DNA from: Herminiimonas sp.
GTDB lineage: Bacteria > Pseudomonadota > Gammaproteobacteria > Burkholderiales > Burkholderiaceae_D
Assembly: GCA_028292265.1 (NCBI GenBank)
Contig: JAQGMR010000008.1
Coordinates: forward strand, 80,857 to 144,856
Direction of reading: 5' to 3'
DNA: 64,000 nucleotides
Position numbers and translations under genes: made by a program. Below, in pieces: positions 34,671 to 45,117 of this stretch. The notes below the pieces were generated by a model. The model had not been told where the DNA came from and did no database searches. It worked only from the letters and a program-made list of their open reading frames with translations. How positions within the stretch are numbered: the first letter of the stretch is position 1; every line of letters starts with the position of its first letter.

Positions 34671-35192
34671 ATGAATCACGGCTCCGGTTTTCCCCCTTAC
34701 CATCAAGGCTCCTCGACCACGCAGAATCGTTCGCGCGTGGCGCAAGGGGTTGCGGACTTCCTGCGTTCGCATGACAGGATGTCTACCCTCTTGCCGGCAG
34801 TGCTTCGCATGGCCGCTTTGCGTCAGGATTGCGCGGCTCTTCTCCCAGAGATGTTCTCAGCTTGCGAAATTTTGCAGATGGAAGCGGGTTCGCTGGTGCT
34901 TTCGATCCCGAACGCGGCGCTTGCATCGAAGCTGAAGCAACGCTTGCCGAAGCTACAGGAAAGCCTCGCCAAACGTGGTTGGCAGGTTAACGCAATACGT
35001 ATCAAAGTGCAAGTTGAGCGCCCGGTTGAAAAGCCGGTTCAGGCGCCCAAGGCGGAGTTGCCGCGCAATGCTGTGGTGGCATTCGGCAAGCTTGCTGAGT
35101 CGCTCGAAAGTACGGGCCGCAATGAAGAACTAAAAGCGGCCTTGCGGGCGCTGGTACGCCATCATGGGGACAACGCGCCGACCGGAACATGA
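34671..35192 (+). CDS. DciA-like DUF721 protein (helicase loader/partner family)
   Basis: 173 residues. The DUF721 fold starts at VADFLRSHDRMSTLLPAVLRM and includes ALLPEMFSACEILQMEAGSLVLSIPNAALASKLKQRLPKLQ, where the LxLxxxNAAxAxKLKQ pattern is characteristic. DciA proteins associate with the replicative helicase DnaB in bacteria that lack DnaC. The position next to secA, lpxC and ftsZ is common in betaproteobacteria. The C-terminal part (from about residue 120) is poorly conserved and rich in Lys, Glu and Pro. Naming it dciA is reasonable but rests on family and location. Confidence 0.85.
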   Translation: MNHGSGFPPYHQGSSTTQNRSRVAQGVADFLRSHDRMSTLLPAVLRMAALRQDCAALLPEMFSACEILQMEAGSLVLSIPNAALASKLKQRLPKLQESLAKRGWQVNAIRIKVQVERPVEKPVQAPKAELPRNAVVAFGKLAESLESTGRNEELKAALRALVRHHGDNAPTGT

Positions 35193-35243
35193 AGACCAAT
35201 ACGTCATGCGGTCTGCGACTTCCGCACCTGTGATCCGCACGCC

Positions 35244-36179
35244 TCAGTTAAGCGCCCACTCCTGCCCAACCTGACGCGCATACGCATGCGGCGCGGTCGC
35301 CATATTGTCGAACGACACGATCTCCCAAGCGTCGACCTGGCTCATTACTGCCCGCAACAACAAGTTGTTGAGAGTATGGCCGGATTTGTGTGCGGTATAG
35401 CTGGCAAGTAGTGGATGACCAATCAGGTAAAGGTCGCCGATCGCATCGAGAATCTTGTGTCGTACGAATTCGTTTTCGAAACGCAATCCATCCGGATTCA
35501 ATATCCGGTACTCGTCCATGACGATCGCGTTTTCCAACGAACCACCGCGCGCCAAACCCAGGCCGCGCAGGGTTTCGACGTCCTGCATGAAGCCAAAGGT
35601 GCGAGCCCTTGCGACTTCCTTGACGTACGACTCCGTGCTGAAATCGACTTCGCCGGTTTGGCCGGTAGCGTCCACGGCGGGGTGATTGAACTCAATGAAA
35701 AACTTGAGGCGAAATCCGTTATAGGGATCGACGCGCGCCCACTTGCGAGCGGCCCCCTCGCCTTCATGCACTTCAACCGATTTTTTGATGCGGATGAATT
35801 TCTTGGCCGCGCCCTGCTCATGTAGTCCGGCCTGCTGCAGAAGGTAGACGAATGAGGAAGCCGACCCGTCCATGATCGGAATTTCCTCGGCGGTAACGTC
35901 GACATGGAGGTTGTCAATGCCGAGTCCGGCACAGGCCGACATCAAGTGCTCGACCGTCGAAATTTTCGCGCCATCCTTTTGCAGGGTCGATGCCATGCGG
36001 GTGTCGCCAACGGCAAACGCGGATGCAGGGAAATCGACCACGGGGTCAAGGTCGACTCGATGGAACACGATACCCGTATCAATTGCGGCGGGACGGAGGG
36101 TCAACTCGACCTTGGTGCCCGAATGGAGTCCCACGCCTACTGTCTTGACCAGTTGCTTGATGGTGCGCTGTTTTAGCAT
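35244..36179 (-). CDS. lpxC: UDP-3-O-acyl-N-acetylglucosamine deacetylase
   Basis: 311 residues from ATG 36177-36179 ([21 protein letters not shown]). LpxC is the zinc enzyme of the first committed step of lipid A synthesis. The zinc ligand and catalytic region are visible in [17 protein letters not shown] (His in VEHL) and in the C-terminal [30 protein letters not shown] lies before it. The gene stands just behind a strong terminator that ends the peroxiredoxin transcript, so it has its own promoter in 36180-36271. Confidence 0.97.
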   Translation of the reverse strand: MLKQRTIKQLVKTVGVGLHSGTKVELTLRPAAIDTGIVFHRVDLDPVVDFPASAFAVGDTRMASTLQKDGAKISTVEHLMSACAGLGIDNLHVDVTAEEIPIMDGSASSFVYLLQQAGLHEQGAAKKFIRIKKSVEVHEGEGAARKWARVDPYNGFRLKFFIEFNHPAVDATGQTGEVDFSTESYVKEVARARTFGFMQDVETLRGLGLARGGSLENAIVMDEYRILNPDGLRFENEFVRHKILDAIGDLYLIGHPLLASYTAHKSGHTLNNLLLRAVMSQVDAWEIVSFDNMATAPHAYARQVGQEWALN

Positions 36180-36271
36180 TGTGGAATTATAGCAACCGTG
36201 CTCTGCCGCCCCGCGAACATCGGGCCTTCTGTGGACCAAATGCGACGGAGGATGGCAGGCTGGGCACCAAT

Positions 36272-36294
36272 AAAAAACGGCGCCGAAGCGCCGT
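36272..36294 (-). terminator. Rho-independent terminator of the peroxiredoxin gene
   Basis: In the minus sense ACGGCGC-TTCG-GCGCCGT is a 7-bp perfect stem closed by a UUCG tetraloop and followed by TTTTTT. It lies 26 bp behind the peroxiredoxin stop and about 95 bp before lpxC, separating the two transcripts. Confidence 0.93.
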
Positions 36295-36319
36295 CTTCAA
36301 TGTCATGCGAATTGCCAAT

Positions 36320-36826
36320 TTATCCGAGCTGCGCGAGCATTGTTTCCGCGTTGGAAACCTCGAACTTGCCGGCATCTTCCAGATTCAACTGCTTGACGAC
36401 GCCGTCATCGACGAGCATTGAGTAACGGCGTGAACGTATGCCCATGCCGTTCTTGCTGAAATCCGCGTCAAGGCCAAGCGCCTTGGTGAACGTCGCGCTG
36501 CCATCACCCATCATGCGCACAATGCCGGTCGCTTTCTGGTCACGGCCCCAGGCGCCCATCACGAATGCATCATTTACCGAGATGCACCAGATCTCATCCA
36601 CGCCCTTTGCCTTGAGCTTGTCCGCTTGAGCAATATAGCCCGGAACGTGTTTGGCGGAACAGGTCGGGGTGAAGGCGCCCGGCAAACCGAAGATTGCGAT
36701 CTTCTTGCCCTTGGTGAGGTCGGCTACCTTAAAAGTGTTGGGGCCCAGGGCACAGCCCTCGGTTTCGGTATCGATGAATTCGGAAAGCGTGCCTTCAGGC
36801 AGGCGATCACCAACTTTGATCGTCAT
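36320..36826 (-). CDS. Peroxiredoxin, Prx5/AhpE-like (hybrid-type redoxin domain)
   Basis: 168 residues. VGDRLPEGTLSEFID opens the redoxin domain; the peroxidatic Cys is in LPGAFTPTCSAKHVPGYI, the P-x3-T-x2-C signature of the Prx5 group, and the Arg that activates it is in SRRYSMLVDDGVV. It reduces peroxides using thiol or glutaredoxin donors. The active residue is an ordinary Cys codon, not TGA, although some members of this family in other bacteria use Sec. It follows ftsZ on the same strand after a 263-base gap with a hairpin and ends at a clear terminator before lpxC. Confidence 0.93.
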   Translation of the reverse strand: MTIKVGDRLPEGTLSEFIDTETEGCALGPNTFKVADLTKGKKIAIFGLPGAFTPTCSAKHVPGYIAQADKLKAKGVDEIWCISVNDAFVMGAWGRDQKATGIVRMMGDGSATFTKALGLDADFSKNGMGIRSRRYSMLVDDGVVKQLNLEDAGKFEVSNAETMLAQLG

Positions 36827-37042
36827 GATAGTTCCTTGGAAAGATTTTGGAGAGCCGACGCGATGCCTACGCCAGACGTTTTGCTAGCGGCAGTATGCCT
36901 CGTTCCAAAAAATCGTGCAGACGTCGGCACAATGCACAGCCTGTCCCGTTACACCGTCGCAGGTCAATGTGCAGGAAGCGGCACATCACCCGCCGACATG
37001 CGTCAGCCGATGCACTCTGAACTCCACACTCTGCACTCTGCA

Positions 37043-37073
37043 CTCTGCACCCGGACGACGCCCGGGTGCAGAG
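37043..37073 (-). terminator. Strong hairpin behind ftsZ, end of the dcw cluster
   Basis: CTCTGCACCCGG (37043-37054) pairs perfectly with CCGGGTGCAGAG (37062-37073) over 12 bp with a 7-nt loop, 17 bp behind the ftsZ stop. No T-run follows; instead CACTCTG is repeated three times (37027-37047), the last copy entering the stem. It could stop or stabilise the dcw transcript. The wider gap 36827-37089 holds no gene. Confidence 0.7.
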
Positions 37074-37089
37074 TATCAGCGAGTACTTC

Positions 37090-38274
37090 CTAGTCCGCCT
37101 GCTTTCGCAAGAAGGCCGGAATGTCGTACGTCTCCATCCCGTTCTTCTCCATCGCGCGAACCGTTTCCGAAGCGGAGCCGTGACGCCATACCGCCGGCCG
37201 GTCCAGGCCTGCGAAGGACGGCGCACTGCCACCCGCGCCATGCGTTGCCGCCGGCGCGACGTTGAACGTCTCGTTGTCTGTGCCAGTACGCAGCATTTGC
37301 GGCGCCACCAATTGCACAGTCTTGCGTGCTCGGCCAAGGCCGGTCGCCACCACGGTCACGCGGATGTCGTCGCCCATGTTGTCGTCATACGCGATGCCTT
37401 GCGCAATCGATGCGTCTGCCGCGGCAAACGCGCGCACCGTCGCCATGACTTCCTTGATTTCCTTACCCTTCAGGCTGCGGCTGGCCGTGACGTTGACCAG
37501 CACACCGCGTGCGCCGGACAGGTCAATGCCATCCAGCAGGGGCGATGCCACGGCCTGTTCCGCCGCAATCCGGGCACGGTCAACGCCTGCCGCGGTCGCC
37601 GTTCCCATCATGGCCTTGCCCTGCTCGCCCATGATGGTCTTGACGTCATTGAAGTCGACGTTGATGTGACCGGGAACATTGATGATTTCCGCAATCCCCG
37701 CCACCGCGTTGTTCAGCACGTCATCGGCATGCTGCAGCCATTCGATCATGCTGTCGTCCTGATAGATATCTTCCAGCTTCTCATTCAAGATAATGATCAG
37801 CGAGTCGACGTGCTTCGACAACTCTTCCAGGCCTTCGTTGGCAATGTCCATGCAGCGCTGGCCTTCGTAGGAGAACGGCTTGGAGACGACCGCAACCGTC
37901 AACGCGCCCTGCTCCTTGGCGATCTGCGCCACGATCGGCGCTGCGCCAGTACCGGTGCCGCCGCCCATGCCAGCAGCGATGAACACCATGTGCGCGCCGC
38001 GCAATGCATCTTCAATCCGCGAGCGCGATTCCTCTGCCAACTGACGCCCCACTGCCGGCTTCATGCCCGCACCCAAGCCGGTCTCGCCGATCTGGATCAC
38101 GTTATGCGCAGTAGATAGCTTCAATGCCTGCGCGTCGGTATTGGCGCAGATGAATTCGACGCCGTTGACTCCCTTGTTAATCATGTGCTGCACCGCATTG
38201 CCGCCAGCGCCGCCGACGCCGACCACCTTGATGACGGTGCCCAGAGATGCGCTATCGATCATATCGATTTCCAT
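37090..38274 (-). CDS. ftsZ: Cell division GTPase FtsZ
   Basis: 394 residues from ATG 38272-38274 (MEIDMIDSASLGTVIKVVGVGGAGGNAV). FtsZ polymerises into the division ring. The tubulin signature is AAGMGGGTGTGAAPIVAQIA; the T7 loop is HINVDFNDVKTIMGEQG. The variable linker is followed by the conserved tail DIPAFLRKQAD, the docking site for FtsA and ZapD, whose gene also lies in the window. Last gene of the dcw cluster, 130 bases behind ftsA, and that gap probably holds an extra ftsZ promoter. Confidence 0.99.
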   Translation of the reverse strand: MEIDMIDSASLGTVIKVVGVGGAGGNAVQHMINKGVNGVEFICANTDAQALKLSTAHNVIQIGETGLGAGMKPAVGRQLAEESRSRIEDALRGAHMVFIAAGMGGGTGTGAAPIVAQIAKEQGALTVAVVSKPFSYEGQRCMDIANEGLEELSKHVDSLIIILNEKLEDIYQDDSMIEWLQHADDVLNNAVAGIAEIINVPGHINVDFNDVKTIMGEQGKAMMGTATAAGVDRARIAAEQAVASPLLDGIDLSGARGVLVNVTASRSLKGKEIKEVMATVRAFAAADASIAQGIAYDDNMGDDIRVTVVATGLGRARKTVQLVAPQMLRTGTDNETFNVAPAATHGAGGSAPSFAGLDRPAVWRHGSASETVRAMEKNGMETYDIPAFLRKQAD

Positions 38275-38404
38275 CGTGACTCCCCTATGTAAAGCAGTTT
38301 TCAGTCGATAGACGTCACGCGGTGTGACCCCTAGCCACTGCAAACTGCGGTTGCTTAAAAATTAGACTACGTTGAAAGACACCCTTTTTACTGCTGACCC
38401 TGAA

Positions 38405-39637
38405 CTAGAAATTCCCCAGGAACCATTCCTTCATTCGTTGCCACACCGCCTTGACCGACCCCTCCTGGCGCGTCACCACATGCCCGCGCATGTACTGCTT
38501 TTTCGCTTCCAGCAAGAGGCCCAGCACGGTTGCATAGCGCGGGCTGCGCACCACGTCCGCCAACTGGCCGCTGTACTCAGGCGTGCCAAGTCGCGCCGGC
38601 TTCAGGAAGATGTCTTCTGCCAGTTCCACCATGCCCGGCATCATTGCGGAGCCGCCGGTCAGCACGATGCCGGACGACAGCACCTCTTCGTATCCGGACT
38701 CGCGCACCACCTGGTGCACTAGTGCAAACAGCTCTTCGACTCGCGGCTCGATCACGGCAGCCAGCGCCTGGCGTGACAGGCTGCGCGGCCCCCGATCGCC
38801 CAAGCCTGGCACTTCCAGTGTTTCGCCGGGGTCGGCCAGCACCTGCTTGGCAACGCCGTAGCGCAGCTTGATCTCTTCCGCTTCGGCGGTTGGCGTGCGC
38901 AAGGCCATCGCAATGTCGTTGGTGATCTGGTCACCCGCGATCGGGATCACCGCCGTGTGCCGGATCGCGCCTTCGGTGAACACGGCAACGTCAGTCGTGC
39001 CGCCGCCGATATCGATCAGCACCACGCCAAGTTCTTTTTCATCCGGCGTCAGCACCGCGTCGGCCGAAGCCATTGGCTGCAAAATCAGGTCCGACACTTC
39101 CAGGCCGCAGCGGCGCACGCACTTGACGATGTTCTGTACCGCGGACACTGCGCCGGTCACGATGTGAACCTTGACCTCGAGCCGGATGCCGCTCATGCCA
39201 ATTGGCTCGCGCACGTCTTCCTGGTTGTCGACGATGAATTCCTGCGGCACCGTATGCAGCAGCTGCTGGTCGGTCGGAATGTTAACGGCCTTGGCGGTTT
39301 CGATTACGCGCGCCACATCGGCCGCAGTCACTTCCTTGTCCTTGATCGCCACCATGCCGCTCGAATTGAAGCTGCGGATATGGCTGCCCGCGATGCCCGT
39401 GTAGACGTTGCGGATCTTGCAGTCGGCCATCAGCTCGGCTTCTTCGAGCGCGCGCTGGATTGATTCGACCGTGGCCTCAATGTTGACCACCACGCCTTTC
39501 TTCAATCCCTTTGACTGGCTCTGCCCGAGCCCGATCACTTCGTGCCTCCCCGAGGGCATGATTTCGGCCACCACCGCCACCACCTTCGAGGTGCCGATGT
39601 CGAGTCCGACGATCAGGTTCTTCGCGTCTTTTGTCAT
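38405..39637 (-). CDS. ftsA: Cell division protein FtsA
   Basis: 410 residues of the actin/Hsp70 ATPase fold. Phosphate loop 1 is NLIVGLDIGTSKVVAVV; phosphate loop 2 is VVLIDIGGGTTDVAVF; the adenosine motif is GIVLTGGSAMMPGM. The C terminus VKAVWQRMKEWFLGNF is the amphipathic helix that ties FtsA, and through it FtsZ, to the membrane. It starts 10 bases behind ftsQ. Length and motifs are ordinary. Confidence 0.98.
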   Translation of the reverse strand: MTKDAKNLIVGLDIGTSKVVAVVAEIMPSGRHEVIGLGQSQSKGLKKGVVVNIEATVESIQRALEEAELMADCKIRNVYTGIAGSHIRSFNSSGMVAIKDKEVTAADVARVIETAKAVNIPTDQQLLHTVPQEFIVDNQEDVREPIGMSGIRLEVKVHIVTGAVSAVQNIVKCVRRCGLEVSDLILQPMASADAVLTPDEKELGVVLIDIGGGTTDVAVFTEGAIRHTAVIPIAGDQITNDIAMALRTPTAEAEEIKLRYGVAKQVLADPGETLEVPGLGDRGPRSLSRQALAAVIEPRVEELFALVHQVVRESGYEEVLSSGIVLTGGSAMMPGMVELAEDIFLKPARLGTPEYSGQLADVVRSPRYATVLGLLLEAKKQYMRGHVVTRQEGSVKAVWQRMKEWFLGNF

Positions 39638-39647
39638 GTCTTGTCGC

Positions 39648-40415
39648 TTACTTTTTTTTAAGATTCGAATCGAAAGTCATGCCGCTCGCCTTCAGTGCAA
39701 GCCCGTTTGGATAGCGCATGTCGACGCTTTCTATGCGGTCCTGCAGACGGGCAACCAGCTGCGGATAGATCGATACCAGCCGCTCCACCCTTGCCTTCAG
39801 CGTGTCTTTCGTTTGCTCCCTGCCCAGCTCCACCGTCATGCCATTGCTAAGCCTTACCGTCCACGCGTAGCGGCTCGACAGCTGCACCGAGTCTGGCGTG
39901 AGGCTCACCGGCGCGAGCCACTGTTCCAGGTCCCGATAGCGCGCTACCACTTCCTTCTCGCTGCCTTCCGGGCCACCGAACTCGGGCAAGCTGCCCTCGT
40001 CCTCCGCTTCGGCAAGGTTGGCGATGAATACATCGCCACTACTTGATACCAGCCGCCCGTCCTCTCCCCAGGTTGCGAGCGGCACATGCTCTTCCAGCGT
40101 GACGATCAGCCGATTCGGCCATTCGCGCCGCACCGTTGCCTGGCGCACCCACGGCAATGACTCAAACGCCGCGCGGACCGAATCAAGGTTGGCCGTGAAA
40201 AAATTACCCTTTACACGTGGCAAAGCCGTGCTGCGGATCGTTGACGCGTTGATGTGGCGCAGCGGCGATTCCTGCCTTCCCTCTACCCGGATCGCCTTCA
40301 GGCTGAACATGGGCCTCTGTGCAATCCACCACACGAACGACGCGAACAGGCCTATTGCCAGCAAGCCGAGCAATGTATTGGCAGTCCCGTTCAACGTTTT
40401 TATGTCCTGCCACAT
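39648..40415 (-). CDS. ftsQ: Cell division protein FtsQ
   Basis: 255 residues, single-span inner-membrane protein: short cytoplasmic head, membrane helix TLLGLLAIGLFASFVWWIA (about residues 14-32), then POTRA domain PMFSLKAIRVEG and a beta domain with LPWVRQATVRREWPNRLIVTLEEH. FtsQ recruits FtsB and FtsL to the septum. The C-terminal tail ends in SNLKKK. It lies between ddlB and ftsA with gaps of 16 and 10 bases. Confidence 0.96.
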   Translation of the reverse strand: MWQDIKTLNGTANTLLGLLAIGLFASFVWWIAQRPMFSLKAIRVEGRQESPLRHINASTIRSTALPRVKGNFFTANLDSVRAAFESLPWVRQATVRREWPNRLIVTLEEHVPLATWGEDGRLVSSSGDVFIANLAEAEDEGSLPEFGGPEGSEKEVVARYRDLEQWLAPVSLTPDSVQLSSRYAWTVRLSNGMTVELGREQTKDTLKARVERLVSIYPQLVARLQDRIESVDMRYPNGLALKASGMTFDSNLKKK

Positions 40416-40431
40416 CGCGATCTCTTTCCCC

Positions 40432-41433
40432 TCAAGCCTTGCTTAACGACCAGTCGCGCACCAAATCCATGCCCAGCCTCGCCGACCCCAAAATCTCGAC
40501 ACACAAATCTTCGTAGCTCATGCCAGCAGCGCTTGCCGCCATCGGCACCAGCGAATGCCCCGTCATGCCTGGCGCTGTATTTATTTCCAGCAGCAGCGCC
40601 TCGATGCTTGCATCGGTGCCTGCGGCGCGTTCGCGCAGCATGAAATCAACGCGCGCCCAACCGGTGCAGCCGAGAGCGTTAAAGGCACGTACCGCAAGCG
40701 CCTGAATCACACTGGTCGTCGCCTCGTCCAGCGGCGCAGGGCACAGGTACTTTGTGTCGTCACTGAAGTACTTGTGCTGATAGTCGTAATTGCCTTCGGG
40801 AGCGCGAATTTCCACGATAGGCAGAGCACGGGCCTGGCGGCCGCTGCCAAGCACCGGCACGGTGATCTCGCGACCGCTGATAAATTCCTCCGCGAGCACG
40901 ACATCATCAAAGCGGGCGCACTCGTCGAACCCGGCGCGCAACTGCCCCGCGTCCGTCACCTTTACAATGCCGATGGTGGAGCCTTCATGCGGCGCCTTCA
41001 GCATCAACGGCAAGCCAAGTTCCTGCGCCGCCTTTTCGAGTTCTGAGTCGGTCGCTGTCGCTGCCTCCAGCGAGCGAAAGCGCGGCGTCGGCAAGCCGTG
41101 GCTCAGCCAGATGCGCTTGCTCATGATCTTGTCCATTGCGATCGACGATGCCATCACGCCGCTGCCGGTGTACGGAATGCTCAACTGTTCGAGGGCGCCC
41201 TGCAGCGTGCCGTCTTCGCCATAGCGGCCGTGCAGCGCGATAAACACGCGATCGAATTTTTCGGCAGCCAGATCGGCCAGCGAGCACTCGGCCGGATCGA
41301 AGCCATGCGCATCAACACCCTTTGACTTCAACGCCTGCAGTACGCCGGTGCCCGACATCAGCGACACTTCGCGTTCGGCGGAGCGCCCGCCGAAAAGGAC
41401 ACCGACCTTCCCGAATTTTGTCTGGTTGTCCAT
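40432..41433 (-). CDS. ddlB: D-alanine--D-alanine ligase
   Basis: 333 residues from ATG 41431-41433, placed 5 nt behind GGAG; a GTG two codons earlier (41439) overlaps the murC stop and is the alternative. The ATP-grasp enzyme makes the D-Ala-D-Ala peptide for cell wall precursors. Seen are [18 protein letters not shown], the ATP-binding [13 protein letters not shown] loop, [14 protein letters not shown], and the metal-binding [21 protein letters not shown]. Confidence 0.97.
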   Translation of the reverse strand: MDNQTKFGKVGVLFGGRSAEREVSLMSGTGVLQALKSKGVDAHGFDPAECSLADLAAEKFDRVFIALHGRYGEDGTLQGALEQLSIPYTGSGVMASSIAMDKIMSKRIWLSHGLPTPRFRSLEAATATDSELEKAAQELGLPLMLKAPHEGSTIGIVKVTDAGQLRAGFDECARFDDVVLAEEFISGREITVPVLGSGRQARALPIVEIRAPEGNYDYQHKYFSDDTKYLCPAPLDEATTSVIQALAVRAFNALGCTGWARVDFMLRERAAGTDASIEALLLEINTAPGMTGHSLVPMAASAAGMSYEDLCVEILGSARLGMDLVRDWSLSKA

Positions 41434-41435
41434 GT

Positions 41436-42845
41436 TCACTCCTGAGCGCCAAATTGCGCCAGCAAAGCCGGCACGCCACTGATGGACCCGGCGCCCATCG
41501 TTATCACCACATCGCCGTCGCGCGCGATCGACAGAATCGTCGACGCCATGTCGGCAATGTCTTCCACAAATACCGGCTCGACCTTGCCGATGACGCGCAA
41601 GGCATGGGCCAAGGACCTGCCGTCGGCCGCCACAATTGGCTGCTCGCCAGCGGCATAAACTTCGGCCAGCAACAACACGTCCGTACTCGACAGCACCTTG
41701 ACGAAGTCCTCGAACAGATCGCGGGTGCGGGTGTAGCGGTGCGGCTGAAATGCCAGCACAATGCGGCGCCCAGGGTAAGCACCGCGCGCAGCGGCAAGCG
41801 TCGCCGCCGTCTCGACTGGGTGGTGACCGTAGTCATCGACCAGGGCGAAGGTGCCACCCGGCTTGCCGTCCGTCTCGGGCAAGGCGATTTCGCCGTAGCG
41901 CGTGAAGCGACGTCCGACGCCATTAAATTCAGTTAACGCTTTCTGCGTCGCCGCGTCCGACACGCCGAGTTCACGACCGATGGCAATGGCGGCGCAGGCG
42001 TTTTGCACGTTGTGCATTCCTGGCTGGTTCAGGCTGACATCCATGTCGGCATAGCCAGTCTGGACCACAGTGAACTGCATTTGCCCGGCGTCAGGGCGGG
42101 CATTTACGGCACGCACCTGCGCCTCTTCATGAAACCCGTAAGTGACGATCGGCTTGGAGATAAATGGCATGATCTCCCGCACGTTGGCGTCGTCCATGCA
42201 AACGATGGCGACACCGTAGAACGGCAGGCGCTGGGTAAACTCAATGAAGGCCTGCTTCAGCTTGGCGAAGCTGTGGTCATAGGTCTCCATGTGGTCAGCG
42301 TCGATGTTCGTAATGACTTCGATCACCGGCGACAAATTCAGGAACGATGCATCTGACTCGTCGGCCTCGGCCACGATGAAATCACCCGTGCCAAGCTTTG
42401 CATTGGCGCCGGCCTTGGTGAGGCGGCCGCCAATCACGAAGGTTGGGTCGAGGCCGCCTTCGGCCAGCACGCTTGCAACCAGGCTGGTGGTGGTGGTCTT
42501 GCCGTGGGTGCCAGCAATCGCAATGCCGCTTTTCAGGCGCATCAACTCGGCCAGCATTACTGCGCGCGGCACAATTGGAATGCGCTTGGCGCGCGCCGCA
42601 ATGACTTCCGGATTGTCAGCCTGGACAGCGGTCGAGGTGACGATCGCGTCCGCACCGCTAATGTTCTCTGTCGCATGCCCGCGCGAAATCCTGGCGCCGA
42701 GTTTGGCCAGTCGCTTGGTGGCTGCGTTCGTGCCAAGATCTGAGCCCGACACGGTATAGCCGAGAGTCAGCAACACTTCTGCAATGCCGCTCATACCGCT
42801 TCCGCCGATGCCCACGAAATGGATGTTTTTTACCTTGTGTTTCAT
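41436..42845 (-). CDS. murC: UDP-N-acetylmuramate--L-alanine ligase
   Basis: 469 residues. MurC adds L-Ala to UDP-MurNAc. The N-terminal Rossmann motif is [21 protein letters not shown], the ATP P-loop is [18 protein letters not shown], and the C-terminal Mur domain has [19 protein letters not shown] and [19 protein letters not shown]. The ATG overlaps the murG stop by 4 bp. Confidence 0.98.
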   Translation of the reverse strand: MKHKVKNIHFVGIGGSGMSGIAEVLLTLGYTVSGSDLGTNAATKRLAKLGARISRGHATENISGADAIVTSTAVQADNPEVIAARAKRIPIVPRAVMLAELMRLKSGIAIAGTHGKTTTTSLVASVLAEGGLDPTFVIGGRLTKAGANAKLGTGDFIVAEADESDASFLNLSPVIEVITNIDADHMETYDHSFAKLKQAFIEFTQRLPFYGVAIVCMDDANVREIMPFISKPIVTYGFHEEAQVRAVNARPDAGQMQFTVVQTGYADMDVSLNQPGMHNVQNACAAIAIGRELGVSDAATQKALTEFNGVGRRFTRYGEIALPETDGKPGGTFALVDDYGHHPVETAATLAAARGAYPGRRIVLAFQPHRYTRTRDLFEDFVKVLSSTDVLLLAEVYAAGEQPIVAADGRSLAHALRVIGKVEPVFVEDIADMASTILSIARDGDVVITMGAGSISGVPALLAQFGAQE

Positions 42846-43912
42846 GCCGCCACTTCTTCAAGAATTTTTGCGATCGCCGCATTGGCGTCGCGCTTGCCAT
42901 TGTCATAGGCAGCCTGCGCCATAGCTACGCACTGCGGCCGGGACATCGACTGCAACAGAGCGCCCAGACCTGCCGGGTTCAGTTCGCCTTGCGGCAGATG
43001 CACTGCTGCGCCGCGCTGCGCCATCCATATTGCGTTGTCGCGCTGATGCGAGGTGGTCGACGCTACCAGCGGCACGAGGACGCTCGCCAGGCCGGCCGCC
43101 GTCAATTCCGAAACGGTAATGGCACCAGCGCGGCAGATGACAAGATCGGCGGCGGCATAGCGCGCCGGCATGTCGTCGATAAAGTCCACCACTTCAGCTT
43201 GCACCCCGGCGGCTTCATAGGCCGTGCGCAGCGCTGCAATGTGCTGGCGGCCAGACTGATGCACCACGCGCGGCCGCTCCGGTTGTGGCATTAAGGCCAA
43301 AGCCGCGGGCACAGTTTCGTTCAAGACCTTTGCACCGAGGCTTCCGCCTACCACCAGCAGATTGAGCGGACCGGAATGGCCGGCATAGCGTTGCGCAGGC
43401 GGCGCAAGCGCCAGAATTTCCTTGCGCACCGGGTTGCCAGTCACTGTCGCCTTGCCTGATGCGCGGCCGAAGTCGGCGGGAAACCCGAACAGGACCCGCT
43501 TCGCGATTGGCGCCAGCGTCTTGTTTGACAATAGCAGCGCGGCGTCAGCGTTCACCAGCACCAGGGGCACGCCTTTCAAGCGCGCCATCAAGCCGCCTGG
43601 CACGGTGACGTAACCGCCCATCCCGAGGACCACGTCAGGCCTGCGCCGCGCCAGAATATTGAGGCAGGCGCGAAAGCTGCCGGCCAGTTTGCCCAAGCCA
43701 GAAAGCACATTGCCTGCACCCTTGCCGCGCATGCCGGAAAAGTCGATGCGGTCCAGTTCAATCCCGTGGCGTGGGACGATGTCGCCTTCCATGCCATGCA
43801 TGGTCCCGAGCCATGAAACTTCCCAGCCGCGCGCCTTCATGGTGTCGGCAATGGCCAAGCCCGGGAAGATGTGCCCCCCGGTGCCGGCCGCCATGACGAG
43901 CAGGCGCTTCAC
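42842..43912 (-). CDS. murG: Lipid II synthase MurG (GlcNAc transferase)
   Basis: 356 residues, GT-B fold. It transfers GlcNAc to lipid I at the inner face of the membrane. The N-terminal glycine loop is [28 protein letters not shown] and the C-terminal UDP-binding [27 protein letters not shown] are all present. ATG overlaps ftsW stop (4 bp); stop overlaps the murC start (4 bp). Confidence 0.98.
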   Translation of the reverse strand: MKRLLVMAAGTGGHIFPGLAIADTMKARGWEVSWLGTMHGMEGDIVPRHGIELDRIDFSGMRGKGAGNVLSGLGKLAGSFRACLNILARRRPDVVLGMGGYVTVPGGLMARLKGVPLVLVNADAALLLSNKTLAPIAKRVLFGFPADFGRASGKATVTGNPVRKEILALAPPAQRYAGHSGPLNLLVVGGSLGAKVLNETVPAALALMPQPERPRVVHQSGRQHIAALRTAYEAAGVQAEVVDFIDDMPARYAAADLVICRAGAITVSELTAAGLASVLVPLVASTTSHQRDNAIWMAQRGAAVHLPQGELNPAGLGALLQSMSRPQCVAMAQAAYDNGKRDANAAIAKILEEVAA

Positions 43913-45117
43913 AGGCGGCCTCCGCGCATCCGTACCCGGTTTTCATAATCAACGCGAAGCAGGATCGCAAGGCCAACGCAATTAAGCAGCACGCCGGATC
44001 CACCGTAGCTCATCAAGGGCAGGGTGAGGCCCTTGGTGGGTAGCAGGCCGAGGTTGACCCCCATGTTGATGAATGCCTGGACGCCGATCCAGATGCCAAT
44101 GCCCTTTGCGGTGAGGCCAGCGAAAACAAGATCAATGGCAATGGCCTGGCGTCCGATATCAAAGGCGCGCTTGACCAGCCAGTAGAACATGAGGACAACC
44201 GCCAGCACGCCCACGAAACCAAGCTCTTCGCCAATCACCGCCAACAGGAAGTCGGTATGCGCCTCCGGCAGGTAATGCAGTTTTTCGACACTGCCGCCCA
44301 AGCCCACGCCAAACAGTTCTCCTCGCCCGAATGCGATAAGGGAATGGGAAAGCTGGTACGCCTTGCCAAGCGCGTTCTCTTCGACCCAGGGGTTGAGGTA
44401 AGCGAAGATGCGCTCGCGACGCCATGGCGACAGAATGATGATGGTGCTGAACACAACAACAAGCGTCGCGCCGATACCGCCGAACCACACGCCGTTGATC
44501 CCGCCCAAAAACAGGATGCCCATGGCGATACAGACAATAACGCCGAATGCGCCCAGGTCCGGCTCGAGCAGCAGAAGGCCGCCCACCGCGGCAACCGCTA
44601 TGGCCATCGGCAGGAAGCCCTTCCTGAACTGATGCATGTGCTGCTGCTTGCGAACCGTGTAGTTCGCCGCATAGAGCACGACAACCAGCTTCATCAATTC
44701 GGATGGCTGAAGATTGAATACCTTGAAGGACAACCAGCGCTTGGCGCCGTTGACGCCCTTGCCCAGGCCGGGCACCAGCACGCATGCCAGCAGCACCAGC
44801 GTGATGACAAACAGCCAGGGCGCCGCTCTTTGCCAGGCTTCAATGCGGATGCGGAACACAACCAGCCCGGCCGCCAGCGACACCAGGATGAAGATGGCCT
44901 GCCGGACCAGGAAATGCGCATTGCGGTAGCTTGAATACTTCGGCGAGTCGGGTAGCGCTATGGAAGCCGAATAGACCATCACCATGCCGAACAACATCAG
45001 CAGCAGCGTGACCCAAACCAGCGGCTGGTCGTATTCCGCCATGCGCGAACGCTGGGCAAGCCCTGGCACCGGTTGCACACCTGCGTTGGTCAGGAAGGTC
45101 GGCAAGGCAAATTTCAT
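43909..45117 (-). CDS. ftsW: Septal peptidoglycan glycosyltransferase FtsW (SEDS family)
   Basis: 402 residues with about ten membrane helices. FtsW polymerises lipid II together with FtsI. SEDS landmarks: [22 protein letters not shown] (catalytic-loop region with conserved Arg), [36 protein letters not shown], and [23 protein letters not shown] near the end. The hydrophilic N-terminal 35 residues are normal for the division-specific member. 4-bp overlaps with murD and murG. Confidence 0.97.
   Translation of the reverse strand: MKFALPTFLTNAGVQPVPGLAQRSRMAEYDQPLVWVTLLLMLFGMVMVYSASIALPDSPKYSSYRNAHFLVRQAIFILVSLAAGLVVFRIRIEAWQRAAPWLFVITLVLLACVLVPGLGKGVNGAKRWLSFKVFNLQPSELMKLVVVLYAANYTVRKQQHMHQFRKGFLPMAIAVAAVGGLLLLEPDLGAFGVIVCIAMGILFLGGINGVWFGGIGATLVVVFSTIIILSPWRRERIFAYLNPWVEENALGKAYQLSHSLIAFGRGELFGVGLGGSVEKLHYLPEAHTDFLLAVIGEELGFVGVLAVVLMFYWLVKRAFDIGRQAIAIDLVFAGLTAKGIGIWIGVQAFINMGVNLGLLPTKGLTLPLMSYGGSGVLLNCVGLAILLRVDYENRVRMRGGRL

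Noticed and set aside
36620..36670. Selenocysteine peroxiredoxin
   Set aside because: Some relatives of this Prx use Sec, but here the peroxidatic residue in PTCSAKH is an ordinary Cys codon.
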